Notes under the pieces: generated by a model
The model's database searches: none
The model's input: only the letters and a program-made list of their open reading frames with translations
What the model was told of the DNA's origin: nothing
Shown: piece by piece, positions 42,980 through 50,867 of the stretch
Numbering within the stretch: the stretch's first letter is position 1
Layout of the letters: each line of letters starts with the position of its first letter
Assembly (NCBI GenBank): GCA_937135955.1
Contig: CAKZOB010000033.1
Span: 1-64,000, forward strand
Length of the DNA stretch: 64,000 nt
Source of the DNA: an uncultured Anaerolineales bacterium
GTDB lineage: Bacteria > Chloroflexota > Anaerolineae > Aggregatilineales > Aggregatilineaceae
Reading direction: 5' to 3'
Position numbers and translations under genes: made by a program

Positions 42980-43387
42980 GGGTGCAGCCCTTGCACTAGG
43001 ACCTTCCGGTGAGTTAATCGTACACCCTTTCGTGAGGTTATGCTCACTCTCTGATTAATATTATCGCGCAATTGTGAAGAGTGTGGCAACCACAAAAGTG
43101 CATGCAAAGGTTGTCAGCGACTTCGCTGCGGGCGGATGGCCCTCATCCCCCGGCCCCTTCTGCCGCGCTGCGGGCGAAGGGGGCACTCGCGCGAGAGAGA
43201 GGAAGTAAGTCCCCTCCCTTTGCGACGCAGTCGCGAAGCAGAGGAGATAGAGGGGCGAGGAGCAGCAGACTTCGGCGAACAACGGGGAAATTCTGTACGG
43301 CCAGCGCAGAGAACAGCGGCGGGGGCCTCGCTGCCCCCTAGCAGCGAGGCCCCCGCCAAACAATTCAATCTCAACCCTGTGTCTGTC
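42980..43387. repeat. Intergenic region with dispersed palindromic repeat, family 3 copy B
   Basis: 43136-43262 is the reverse complement of 26343-26464 with scattered differences. The remainder holds AT-rich sequence upstream of nfeD (around 43040-43080), likely its promoter region, and a strong terminator hairpin (43318-43357). No gene is visible. Confidence 0.75.
43318..43357. terminator. Strong GC-rich hairpin downstream of the PBP gene
   Basis: A perfect 17-base-pair stem with arms GGCGGGGGCCTCGCTGC and GCAGCGAGGCCCCCGCC around CCCCTA, 30 bases after the PBP stop. No U-run follows on the minus strand, so it may work as an RNA-stabilising end rather than a simple intrinsic terminator. 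Confidence 0.65.
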
Positions 43388-45655
43388 TCACTCGCCCAGC
43401 GGCACGCACCCCGAGATCCACAGCGGCGGCCATTCGGAATGCGGCATCCCATAGTAATCCTCGATGAGGCGGCGCACGATGGGCGCGGCTACTTCCGACC
43501 CTTCGCAGGAGTTTTCGACCGTCACCACGACCGCGATCTCCGGATCGTCCTGCGGGGCGAAGGCCACAAACCACGCCTGCGGTTTGGTCGTTGCGCCGCC
43601 GGTCTGCGCTGTCCCCGTCTTCCCACAGACGATCACCTCGGTGCCCTGAAATTTGTACCATTCTTCGAAGATGTAGCGCGCCGTGCCGTTGGGATCGAGC
43701 GTCACGTCGCACATGCCCTTGCGGATCAATTCGAATACTTCCGGATCGAAATCAAGCTCAGCTAGCACAGTCGGCTCGGCCACATAGACCGGCTCCTCGC
43801 CCACAAGTTGCACTTTGCTGACGAAAAGGGGCTTGAGCATTTTGCCGCCATTGGCGATCGCTGCGGTCATGCGCACCATCTGCAGCGGCGTGACCTGAAT
43901 CGGCCCTTGGCCAATGACCAGGTTGAGAATATCGGAGATGCTCCACTGACGGGCTTCCAGGCGGAAGATCAGCTCTTCGTTGGGAATCTGCCCCGTTTCT
44001 TCGGGCAACACATCCTGGCCGGTAGCTACCCCCAGGCCCATCTTATAGGCGTATTTGGAGAGTATCTGCGGATCGTGATTGTACAGGTTGACGCCGAGCT
44101 GCCAGTAATAGGAGTTGCAAGAATAGGTGAGCGCGTGCGAGAAATTCACATAGCCATGACCGGTCGGCAGCCAGTCGGTGCGATAGGGCAAACCGTCGCC
44201 ATAGGTCTGCCCATACCACCGGCCAGTGCAGGTATAGCCTGTGTTAGCCGTGTAGACCCCGCTATCCAGTCCCGCCGCTGTTGAGATGATCTTGAAGGTA
44301 GACCCCGGCGGATACTTGCCCAGCGTCACCCGGTTGAGCAGTGGTGTGCGCCAACTGATTTCCAGGTCGCTGATGCGCTGCGCGCGGTCCTGGAGCAGCG
44401 AGTCCGGATTGAACAGGCTGGGGTCGAACCAGGGGTAGCTCACCGCGGCGAGCACCTCCCCTGTCTTGATGTCCATCACCACCGCAGCGCCGCCCGGCGA
44501 AGTCGGCCCCCAGGTGCCCGACGCATAGTTGTAGGCCTCGACGAAGGCATTCTGCACCGCTGCCTGCAGGTCGCGGTCAATAGTCAGATAGACGCTTTGC
44601 CCCGGCTCCGGCGGCGCTTCGGCGATCTTGCGCAGCGTCACGCCTTCCGGCGAGAGGATCACCAGTTGACCGCCCGGCTTGCCCGCCAGATAGCTTTCGA
44701 AGGCTTTCTCAACGCCTGTCTGCCCGATCAACGCATCGCGCGGGTAGCCTTTGCGCTCGTATTCGGCCAGTTGTTCGGGCTGAATCTGCCCGACATAGCC
44801 GACGACATGAGGGGCCAGCTCGCCGAAGTAGCGGCGTGTGTTGCGGATGGTGGTGTCGTAAGGGTCGTCGCCCACGTCGCAGTACTGGCGTAGATTGGCT
44901 TCCTCGATCTGATAGGTTTCCGGGTCAATTTCGGCGACCAGGAAGCGCGTTTCTGGCAGGTATTGAGAGAAAGTGCGCTGCAACGAGGCCACTTCGCGCC
45001 GCAGCACCCGCGAGAGCAGGTTGATACATTCGTCCACGCTGGCCATGTCCTGCTGCACCAGATAGATGCCAATAGCGCGCCCGTTCTGGTCGGCCAGCAC
45101 CTTGCCGTTGCGGTCGTAGATATTGCCGCGGCTGGGCAGGGTTTGCTGCCGGATCAGGCGCGCGCCTTCGGCCAGCCCATCGAAGATGTCCATGCGCGAC
45201 CAGGCCACGCGCCAGCCTTCGGGCGTCTCGATCAGGCGCATAGTGCGTCCCAGGTCTTCGATCACGCCGAACAACTCGGTCTGGAAGCGCACGTCATACT
45301 GAATGGCGGCTGTCGTGCCCTGGCGCAGCGAACTGGTGATCGCCGTCTCCAGCGAGATCAGCGTCAGTTGTAGCGCGGTTTCCTGGTAGTCCTGGACGAA
45401 GGCTTCCTCGCTATAGACCTCGCGGCTGTTGGGGCTGATCAGGGTGTACATGGAAGGATAGTCGGCGTCCGTCCAGGCTTTCAGAAAGGTCTGCGCCACC
45501 TGTTCGGCCTGTTCCAGGGTGAGCTGCGGGGTGGGATTCGGCCCGCCCACATCGCCCAACGAACCGGCATCCAGACCGCCGCAGGCGTTCAAGAACAGCG
45601 CCGCCAGCAATACCAACAGGACGGGTCTCTTGCTCCAGGGCACGGTACGTCGCAT
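43388..45655 (-). CDS. Class B penicillin-binding protein, MecA-like architecture with lipobox
   Basis: 755 residues. The N terminus MRRTVPWSKRPVLLVLLAAL leads to lipobox LNAC, so it is probably a lipoprotein. An NTF2-like domain (about 42-145: AEQVAQTFLKAWTDADYPSMYTLI...), the dimerisation domain (LPSRGNIYDRNGKVLAD...IGQTGVEKAFESYLAG) and the transpeptidase follow. Catalytic motifs are GSTFK, SCN and KTGTAQTGG. This order is that of MecA/PBP2a-type enzymes. It forms peptide cross-links in peptidoglycan. A TATAAT (45754-45749) lies about 95 bases upstream. Confidence 0.9.
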   Translation of the reverse strand: MRRTVPWSKRPVLLVLLAALFLNACGGLDAGSLGDVGGPNPTPQLTLEQAEQVAQTFLKAWTDADYPSMYTLISPNSREVYSEEAFVQDYQETALQLTLISLETAITSSLRQGTTAAIQYDVRFQTELFGVIEDLGRTMRLIETPEGWRVAWSRMDIFDGLAEGARLIRQQTLPSRGNIYDRNGKVLADQNGRAIGIYLVQQDMASVDECINLLSRVLRREVASLQRTFSQYLPETRFLVAEIDPETYQIEEANLRQYCDVGDDPYDTTIRNTRRYFGELAPHVVGYVGQIQPEQLAEYERKGYPRDALIGQTGVEKAFESYLAGKPGGQLVILSPEGVTLRKIAEAPPEPGQSVYLTIDRDLQAAVQNAFVEAYNYASGTWGPTSPGGAAVVMDIKTGEVLAAVSYPWFDPSLFNPDSLLQDRAQRISDLEISWRTPLLNRVTLGKYPPGSTFKIISTAAGLDSGVYTANTGYTCTGRWYGQTYGDGLPYRTDWLPTGHGYVNFSHALTYSCNSYYWQLGVNLYNHDPQILSKYAYKMGLGVATGQDVLPEETGQIPNEELIFRLEARQWSISDILNLVIGQGPIQVTPLQMVRMTAAIANGGKMLKPLFVSKVQLVGEEPVYVAEPTVLAELDFDPEVFELIRKGMCDVTLDPNGTARYIFEEWYKFQGTEVIVCGKTGTAQTGGATTKPQAWFVAFAPQDDPEIAVVVTVENSCEGSEVAAPIVRRLIEDYYGMPHSEWPPLWISGCVPLGE

Positions 45656-45748
45656 AGCTGGCTCTCCAAAACAAACGAGAGGCAAAGCCTCATCCCAACA
45701 CCTGGCCTTACCCCCCATGTTTGCAGTTGCTCCTGGTGTCGCGCAGCG

Positions 45749-45777
45749 ATTATAGCGCTCCCCGTTCACCCCGTCTA
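45749..45777 (-). promoter_or_regulatory. Promoter of the PBP gene
   Basis: Minus-strand TAGACG (45777-45772), 17-base spacer, TATAAT (45754-45749), about 95 bases before the ATG. It sits between the PBP gene and the MITE copy at the end of maf. Confidence 0.55.
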
Positions 45778-45785
45778 ATCTCGCC

Positions 45786-45967
45786 ATCCCCTTCCAGGGG
45801 GATTGCATCAAACCGCTTGCCGCTTTACCTCACCCCTAGCCTCGCTACGCTCGGCGAGGCGCGCCAGCGCCGAGTGGGGGTGAGGTCAACCAGCAGATCA
45901 CACCTGAGCTTACTTCTGCCCGTGGTTCTGCTGGCTAGCTTTGATGCGATGCCCCTGATCCCCTTCC
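45786..45967. repeat. MITE-like element, family 1 copy B, with 10-bp flanking direct repeat
   Basis: Element 45796-45957: begins AGGGGATTGCATCAAA and ends TTTGATGCGATGCCCCT (inverted ends). It is flanked by ATCCCCTTCC at 45786-45795 and 45958-45967. Strongly similar to 19347-19539 over its length, although the inner hairpin is shorter. The maf stop codon (45910) lies within it. Confidence 0.85.
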
Positions 45968-46629
45968 GATTCCTCTACCAGAATGACCCCTGTCACGTCG
46001 CAGGAGTAGGCAAAGAACGCCTGGCAGGCGGCGGGGACTCCGGCGGGCGCGGCCAATCCCAGGCGGCGCAGCGCCCGCAACAGGTGACACAACGGCAGAC
46101 CCACTACATTGGCGAAACAACCGCTCCGGAGTATGGCGGGCCGGAACCCCGCGTGCTGGATGGCGTAGCCGCCCGCCTTGTCGAAGGGGTCGCCGCTGGC
46201 AATGTAGGCGGCGATCTCGGCGTCGGTGTAGGGGCGCATGGGCACATCTGTCACGGCCACCTCGGAGACCTGCTGACCCGTCGGCACGTGGATCAGCGTC
46301 AGCGCGGTGTAGACCTGATGCGTGCGCCCGCGCAGACGGCGCAACATGGCCCACGCTTCGGCGGCATCGGCGGGCTTGCCCAGGACAGTGTCGCCATCGG
46401 CCACGGTGGTATCCGCGGCCAGCACCAGATCGTACCCCTGAGCCAGCGACAGCGCCGTGCGGGCCTTGTGCTGGCTGAGGCGCAGGGTGTAAGCGCCCGC
46501 GCTTTCGCCCGCCAGAAGGGTTTCGTCAATGTTCACCGCGATCGGCATAAACGACAACCCCGTCAGGCTCAGCAATTCGCGCCGACGGGGCGAACCGGAC
46601 GCGAGCAGGATAGACAAAGGAGCGGTCAT
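45910..46629 (-). CDS. maf: Maf-family nucleoside triphosphate pyrophosphatase with MITE-derived C terminus
   Basis: 239 residues. Motifs ILLASGSPRRRELLSLTGL, the basic KARTAL segment, LAADTTV and FDKAGGYAIQ define Maf (dTTP/UTP pyrophosphatase, linked to septation control). The core ends around ...VVGLPLCHLLRALRRLGL. The last ~16 residues (GHRIKASQQNHGQK) are read from an inserted repeat element, so the native C terminus has been replaced. The extension follows the complete core and probably does not inactivate it. Confidence 0.9.
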   Translation of the reverse strand: MTAPLSILLASGSPRRRELLSLTGLSFMPIAVNIDETLLAGESAGAYTLRLSQHKARTALSLAQGYDLVLAADTTVADGDTVLGKPADAAEAWAMLRRLRGRTHQVYTALTLIHVPTGQQVSEVAVTDVPMRPYTDAEIAAYIASGDPFDKAGGYAIQHAGFRPAILRSGCFANVVGLPLCHLLRALRRLGLAAPAGVPAACQAFFAYSCDVTGVILVEESEGDQGHRIKASQQNHGQK

Positions 46630-46669
46630 CTGGGATCAACTCGTGTGTATAGCGGGCCACAAGGTGCGG

Positions 46670-47308
46670 CTAGCGGTTCTCGAATAGCAAACCGAAGCCG
46701 CGTCGGGTGACGATGTATTCGTGTTCGGGATCAACTTCCTGCAGACGCCGTCGCAAGCGGCTGACCAGGGCATCAATCGTCTGATCGCTGACATCCGTGC
46801 CCGGCCCCCACACCGCCGTCACGATCTCTTCGCGCTCCACCACGCGCCCGGCATTAGCAACCAGTAGAGTCAGCAGCGCGAACTGATTCGGGCTGAGCGG
46901 CGGATAGAGCAGTTTTCCGGCTACCGTCACCCGCCCCGCCTCTTCGTCAATTTCCAGGCCAGGGCGGGGTATTTTCACCGGCGGAATCTGCGCTGTTGTC
47001 GCCGGATCGTCGAAGACCCACAGGCAAACCTTGCCAAAAGAGATTTCGTCGCCAGCGCGCAGGCGATAGACCTCGCCGGCGACCAGCCGCCGCCCATTGA
47101 CGAATGTCCCGTTGGTGCTGTCCAGGTCTTCCAGGTAGACGCTCTGCTGATCGCTGGTCAGACGGGCGTGTTGGCGCGAGATGGCCGAATAGTCCAGCAC
47201 ATAGTCACAATCGCGCGCGCGCCCGATCATAAAGGGAAAACGGGTCAGCTCCACCGCCTGACCCTGGTGCGCACCTTCTTTGATCAGAAAACGCGGGATC
47301 GCAGGCAT
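46670..47308 (-). CDS. FHA domain fused to OmpR-type winged helix
   Basis: 212 residues. An N-terminal FHA domain (about 22-95: FMIGRARDCDYVLDYSAISRQHARL...DLDSTNGTFVNG with the phosphothreonine-binding R, S and N residues) is joined to a C-terminal trans_reg_C winged helix (LSPNQFALLTLLVANAGRVVEREEIVTAVWG...DALVSRLRRRLQEV...TRRGFGLLF). This suggests a transcription regulator recruited by Ser/Thr phosphorylation rather than by a receiver domain. It sits 40 bases upstream of maf. Confidence 0.88.
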   Translation of the reverse strand: MPAIPRFLIKEGAHQGQAVELTRFPFMIGRARDCDYVLDYSAISRQHARLTSDQQSVYLEDLDSTNGTFVNGRRLVAGEVYRLRAGDEISFGKVCLWVFDDPATTAQIPPVKIPRPGLEIDEEAGRVTVAGKLLYPPLSPNQFALLTLLVANAGRVVEREEIVTAVWGPGTDVSDQTIDALVSRLRRRLQEVDPEHEYIVTRRGFGLLFENR

Positions 47309-47350
47309 GGCATTCCCATCCCTCTGGCCAACCTCACTCAGCAGCCGGGT

Positions 47351-48052
47351 TTATACCACGTCGGCGGCCTCATCGTCCAGCAACGGCAAGGCGGCCTCAG
47401 CCTGCGGCCCTTGTAACCCCAGGCGCTGCTCAAAATCCGCCAGCGCCGTTTGAAGCGCCTGGAGACGCAGGCTGCTGGTCACGTCACCGCGCGTGCGCTC
47501 CAGCACGGCGCGCAGGGCGTCCACACGCCGCCGTAGTCCGCCAGTGATCGAGTCGTGAAAATCCAGGCCGATCAACAGGCCATAGATGGTATCCATGGCG
47601 CTCAACAAGCGCTCAGCCTCTTGCGAATGCCCCCGGCGCAGAATGTCGAGTATCTGGCGGCGCAACTCGCTGGCTGCCTCGCACAGGCCGTTGAGATAGG
47701 TCGCTGGTTCGACTGCCAGTGACTCCGGCGTAGGCAGGTTTTCGCCACGGGCCAGGGCATAGATCAGCCACGCCTCGACGTATTCTTTCAGCGCGTCCTG
47801 CGTGAAGCCGCTGTGATACAGGTCGGGATAGGCCGCGAGCATGGCGCAAATGGATTCGGCAATGGCGCGGGCCTGCGTCAGACGCGCGTGAGCCGTTTCC
47901 CATTCGTGCCGGTGCACCGCGCGGATGGCATTGGCGCAGTGCTGAATCAACCCGCGCGATTGATTGATGGCAGCGTCGCGGGCGGCATTCTTGGCCTCGA
48001 ACTGCTGACGAATGGCCTCGACGATGGCGTCCAGCTTTTCCAGATCACTCAT
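47351..48052 (-). CDS. Translin-family protein
   Basis: 233 residues, all-helical. The translin/TRAX pattern is visible: FTQDALKEYVEAWLIYALARG, PATYLNGLCEAASELRRQILDILRRGHSQEAERLLSAMDTIYGLLIGLDF and GGLRRRVDALRAVLERTRGDVTSSLRLQAL. Translins are octameric RNA/ssDNA-binding proteins, some with endoribonuclease activity, best known from eukaryotes and archaea. The ATG overlaps the DUF3467 stop by 8 bases. The TRAX catalytic acidic triad cannot be confirmed by eye, though Glu and Asp residues stand in the right helices. Confidence 0.75.
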   Translation of the reverse strand: MSDLEKLDAIVEAIRQQFEAKNAARDAAINQSRGLIQHCANAIRAVHRHEWETAHARLTQARAIAESICAMLAAYPDLYHSGFTQDALKEYVEAWLIYALARGENLPTPESLAVEPATYLNGLCEAASELRRQILDILRRGHSQEAERLLSAMDTIYGLLIGLDFHDSITGGLRRRVDALRAVLERTRGDVTSSLRLQALQTALADFEQRLGLQGPQAEAALPLLDDEAADVV

Positions 48053-48389
48053 CGGACGGTTCCTCGTCGTCGTTGGGCGGGCGGATGGTGCTGAAAAGCT
48101 GGTCGGCCAGCGACTGCGGACGCGGCGGCAACTGAATCTCGCCATACTGCGTCTCGTAACGTTCCAGGTTCTCCTGCAACGCATTGAGCAGCATCTTGGC
48201 GTTGGTGGGCGTCAGCACCAGGCGCACCCACACGCGCGCTTTAGGCACGTTGGGCAGGATTTGCGCAAAGTCCAGAAAGACTTCCCAGGGCGAGTGCGTG
48301 ATGATGGCGAAATTGGCATAGGTCGCGGGGAGATCGGCGGGAATTTCCAGGTTGAGCCGCCGCACCACAGGTTGAGATGGTTCGGTCAT
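48045..48389 (-). CDS. DUF3467 protein
   Basis: 114 residues. ANFAIITHSPWEVFLDFAQILPNVPKARVWVRLVLTPTNAKMLLNALQENLERYE fits the DUF3467 family, whose function is unknown. The acidic tail ends EEPSDE. Co-translated with the translin-family gene (8-base overlap), which suggests a joint role. ssb lies 68 bases upstream. Confidence 0.8.
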   Translation of the reverse strand: MTEPSQPVVRRLNLEIPADLPATYANFAIITHSPWEVFLDFAQILPNVPKARVWVRLVLTPTNAKMLLNALQENLERYETQYGEIQLPPRPQSLADQLFSTIRPPNDDEEPSDE

Positions 48390-48457
48390 CGCCCCTCCTC
48401 ATGCGGGCTGAGAAACAGTTACAGGTGACGCTCAGCCGTCGGCCTGCTGGCAATGCA

Positions 48458-48856
48458 CTAGAACGGCAGGTCTTCGGCGTCAGCGGCGGGATACTCAGCA
48501 GCAGCGCCTTCTTCGCCCTCACCGCGCCGCCCCAGGAATTTGATATCGCGGGCGACAAGTTCAAGCGTGGCACGGGGCTGCCCATCCTGCCCCATATAGG
48601 CCGAGGCATCCACTTCGCCCGCGACCATGATTTGCATGCCTTTGCGCACATACTGATTGGCCGTCTCGGCAAGATTGCGCCACGCCGAGACTCTGAACCA
48701 CGTTGTTTTCTCGCGCTGCTCGTTGGTGGTCCGGTCGTTCCACCGGCGCGTCACGGCCACCGAAAAATCACACACCGCCACTCCGGACGGGGTATAACGC
48801 AACTCCGGGTCGCGCCCGACGTTGCCAATGATAATCGTATACTGGTAGCCCGCCAT
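48458..48856 (-). CDS. ssb: Single-stranded DNA-binding protein
   Basis: 132 residues. OB fold (YTIIIGNVGRDPELRYTPSGVAVCDFSVAVTRRWNDRTT...TTWFRVSAWRNLAETANQYVRKGMQIMVAGEV) and the acidic C-terminal tip DAEDLPF that binds repair and replication partners. CAGGAGG lies 5 bases before the ATG. It may be transcribed together with DUF3467 and translin from the extended -10 at 48909-48917. Confidence 0.95.
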   Translation of the reverse strand: MAGYQYTIIIGNVGRDPELRYTPSGVAVCDFSVAVTRRWNDRTTNEQREKTTWFRVSAWRNLAETANQYVRKGMQIMVAGEVDASAYMGQDGQPRATLELVARDIKFLGRRGEGEEGAAAEYPAADAEDLPF

Positions 48857-48908
48857 GGTTGCCTCCTGCTGCCTTAACTTTTGGGGCTAGACCTAGACCG
48901 AGATAATT

Positions 48909-48917
48909 ATTATAGCA
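48909..48917 (-). promoter_or_regulatory. Extended -10 promoter of ssb
   Basis: TGCTATAAT on the minus strand (TATAAT 48914-48909), with TGGAAC 17 bases upstream (48937-48932), about 53 bases before the ssb ATG. Confidence 0.6.
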
Positions 48918-48940
48918 CAAATAGAACAGATGTTCCAGTT

Positions 48941-50398
48941 CTATTCGCTGCGTCTGGACGCCAACTGTTCCGCCAGCAGCCGCGACACCACCTGCGCATC
49001 GGCCTTGCCGCGCATCTCGCGCATCACCTGGCCGATCAGGAACTTGAGCAGCTTCTCTTCGCCCGCCAGATAGCGTGCGACTTCGGCAGGGTTGGCGTCC
49101 AACACGCGGGTGACGACTTCGCCCAGCACCGCCTCGTCGCTGACCTGTGCCAGCCCCTGCGCCTCCACCAGCGCTCGCGGGTCGCCGCCCTGCTGATAGA
49201 GCGTCTCCAGCAGTTGCCGGGCAACGCCGTGATTGATCGTCCCCTGCTGCACCAGCTTCACCAGGCTGGCCAGAGCGGCGGGCGTCAATTTGATGGTGCC
49301 GATGTCCTCGCGGTCGCGGCCTTCGGCGTTCATTTGCCGGAAGACCTCACCGGTGATGTAGTTGGCAACCTGCTTGGGATCGCCGCCTGCTGCCACCGCC
49401 TGCTCAAAGTAGTCGGCGACGGCCTGCTCGGCCACCAGCACCGACGCATCGTAGCGGCTCAATCCGAAATCGCGCATGAAGCGGTCGCGTTTGGCGTCGG
49501 GCAGTTCGGGCAGGCTGGCCCGCACTTCCTGCACCCAGGCGGAGCTGATCTCCAGCACAGGCAGATCGGGTTCGGGGAAGTAACGGTAATCATCCGCCGA
49601 TTCCTTGATGCGCTGCACCACGGTGACCTGCCGCACTTCGTCCCAGCCCATCGTCGCCTGCTTCACCTCGCCGCCGCTTTCCCACAGGGCGCTCTGCCGT
49701 TCGATCTCGTAGGCGCAGGCGCGGGCCAGGCTGCGAATGCTGTTGAGATTCTTGATCTCGGTGCGCGTGCGGAACTCGTCCGAACCAACCGGGCGCACGC
49801 TGATATTGGGTTCCATGCGCAGCACACCCTTGCTCATGTCGCCGCTGTTGACGCCCAGATAGCGCAGGATGGCGCGCAGCTTGCGGGCGTAGGCTTCCGC
49901 CTCCTCTGCGCTGCGGATGTCCGCCTCCGACACGATCTCCAGCAGAGGTACGCCCGCCCGGTTGAGGTCTACCAGGCTGTGACCGTCCACATGGGTGAGC
50001 TTCCCCGTATCTTCTTCCAGGTGCACGCGACGGATGCGCACGCGCTTGGTGCTGCCGTCGGGCAGATCGATCTCCAGCCAACCCTGAATCGCCAGCGGGT
50101 ATTCATACTGGCTGATCTGATAGCCCTTGGGTAGGTCCGGATAGAAATAGCTCTTGCGGGCGAACTGATTGAAAGGGGGGATAGTGCAGTTGAGCGCCAG
50201 CCCCACGCGCAACCCCAGCTCTACCGCCCGCTGATTGATCACCGGCAACACGCCGGGCATTCCCAGACAGACGGGACAGACCACGGTGTTGGGCGCGGCG
50301 GAGGTGCTGTCCACCACTGCGCAGCCGCAAAACATCTTAGAGGCGGTTTGCAGTTCCGCGTGAACTTCCAGGCCGATCACAGCTTCGTAGGCAGTCAT
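48941..50398 (-). CDS. gatB: Aspartyl/glutamyl-tRNA amidotransferase subunit B
   Basis: 485 residues. N terminus [16 protein letters not shown], then [30 protein letters not shown], the kinase-like core (EEDTGKLTH) and the C-terminal YqeY-like domain for tRNA binding. GatCAB amidates misacylated Glu-tRNA(Gln) and Asp-tRNA(Asn). gatA and gatC are not in the window. Confidence 0.96.
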   Translation of the reverse strand: MTAYEAVIGLEVHAELQTASKMFCGCAVVDSTSAAPNTVVCPVCLGMPGVLPVINQRAVELGLRVGLALNCTIPPFNQFARKSYFYPDLPKGYQISQYEYPLAIQGWLEIDLPDGSTKRVRIRRVHLEEDTGKLTHVDGHSLVDLNRAGVPLLEIVSEADIRSAEEAEAYARKLRAILRYLGVNSGDMSKGVLRMEPNISVRPVGSDEFRTRTEIKNLNSIRSLARACAYEIERQSALWESGGEVKQATMGWDEVRQVTVVQRIKESADDYRYFPEPDLPVLEISSAWVQEVRASLPELPDAKRDRFMRDFGLSRYDASVLVAEQAVADYFEQAVAAGGDPKQVANYITGEVFRQMNAEGRDREDIGTIKLTPAALASLVKLVQQGTINHGVARQLLETLYQQGGDPRALVEAQGLAQVSDEAVLGEVVTRVLDANPAEVARYLAGEEKLLKFLIGQVMREMRGKADAQVVSRLLAEQLASRRSE

Positions 50399-50596
50399 GC
50401 GTTCTCTCACCGAGGTGAAGCGCCAGGATGCGAACGCCTAGAGCATAGCGCACAGTGCGCCTGCCTGCCAGCGGCGGTTGTACAGGGATAGCCCTTTTCT
50501 GAAGCGAAACTCACCCCAGAGACCAATACAGAATTCTTGTTGTGTTTCTCTCGGCACTTCCTGCGGTTTGGCCCTTTCTCCGCCAGCAATTTACCG

Positions 50597-50625
50597 TTGA
50601 CCGCCGCAGCAGGTGATGGTATATT
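50597..50625 (+). promoter_or_regulatory. Sigma70 promoter of tRNA-Lys
   Basis: TTGACC (50597-50602), 17-base spacer, TATATT (50620-50625); the tRNA begins 12 bases later. Confidence 0.75.
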
Positions 50626-50636
50626 TCTAGCTGCCT

Positions 50637-50710
50637 GGCCCCGTAGCTCAACATGGCAGAGCAGTTGACTCTTAATCAATTGGTTGCAGGTTCGAGTCCT
50701 GCCGGGGTCA
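50637..50710 (+). tRNA. tRNA-Lys (anticodon CTT)
   Basis: Full cloverleaf: acceptor GGCCCCG/CGGGGTC (one G-U) with discriminator A, D-arm GCTC/GAGC, anticodon stem GTTGA/TCAAT with loop CTCTTAA (anticodon CTT), 5-base variable loop and T-arm GCAGG-TTCGAGT-CCTGC. No encoded CCA follows. Confidence 0.95.
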
Positions 50711-50867
50711 TCTGCCAGCGCTCACCGTGTGGTGAGCGTTTTTCGTTGGCAGGCGCGGCCAACACCGGCACCGCGCGGTCGTTGTGTCCCTCATTTTCGC
50801 CGGAAGCTCCCCCGCGCTATGATTGGGGAGATTACCTGCGCAGGCACAGCCAAGGAGCGCACTTTTC

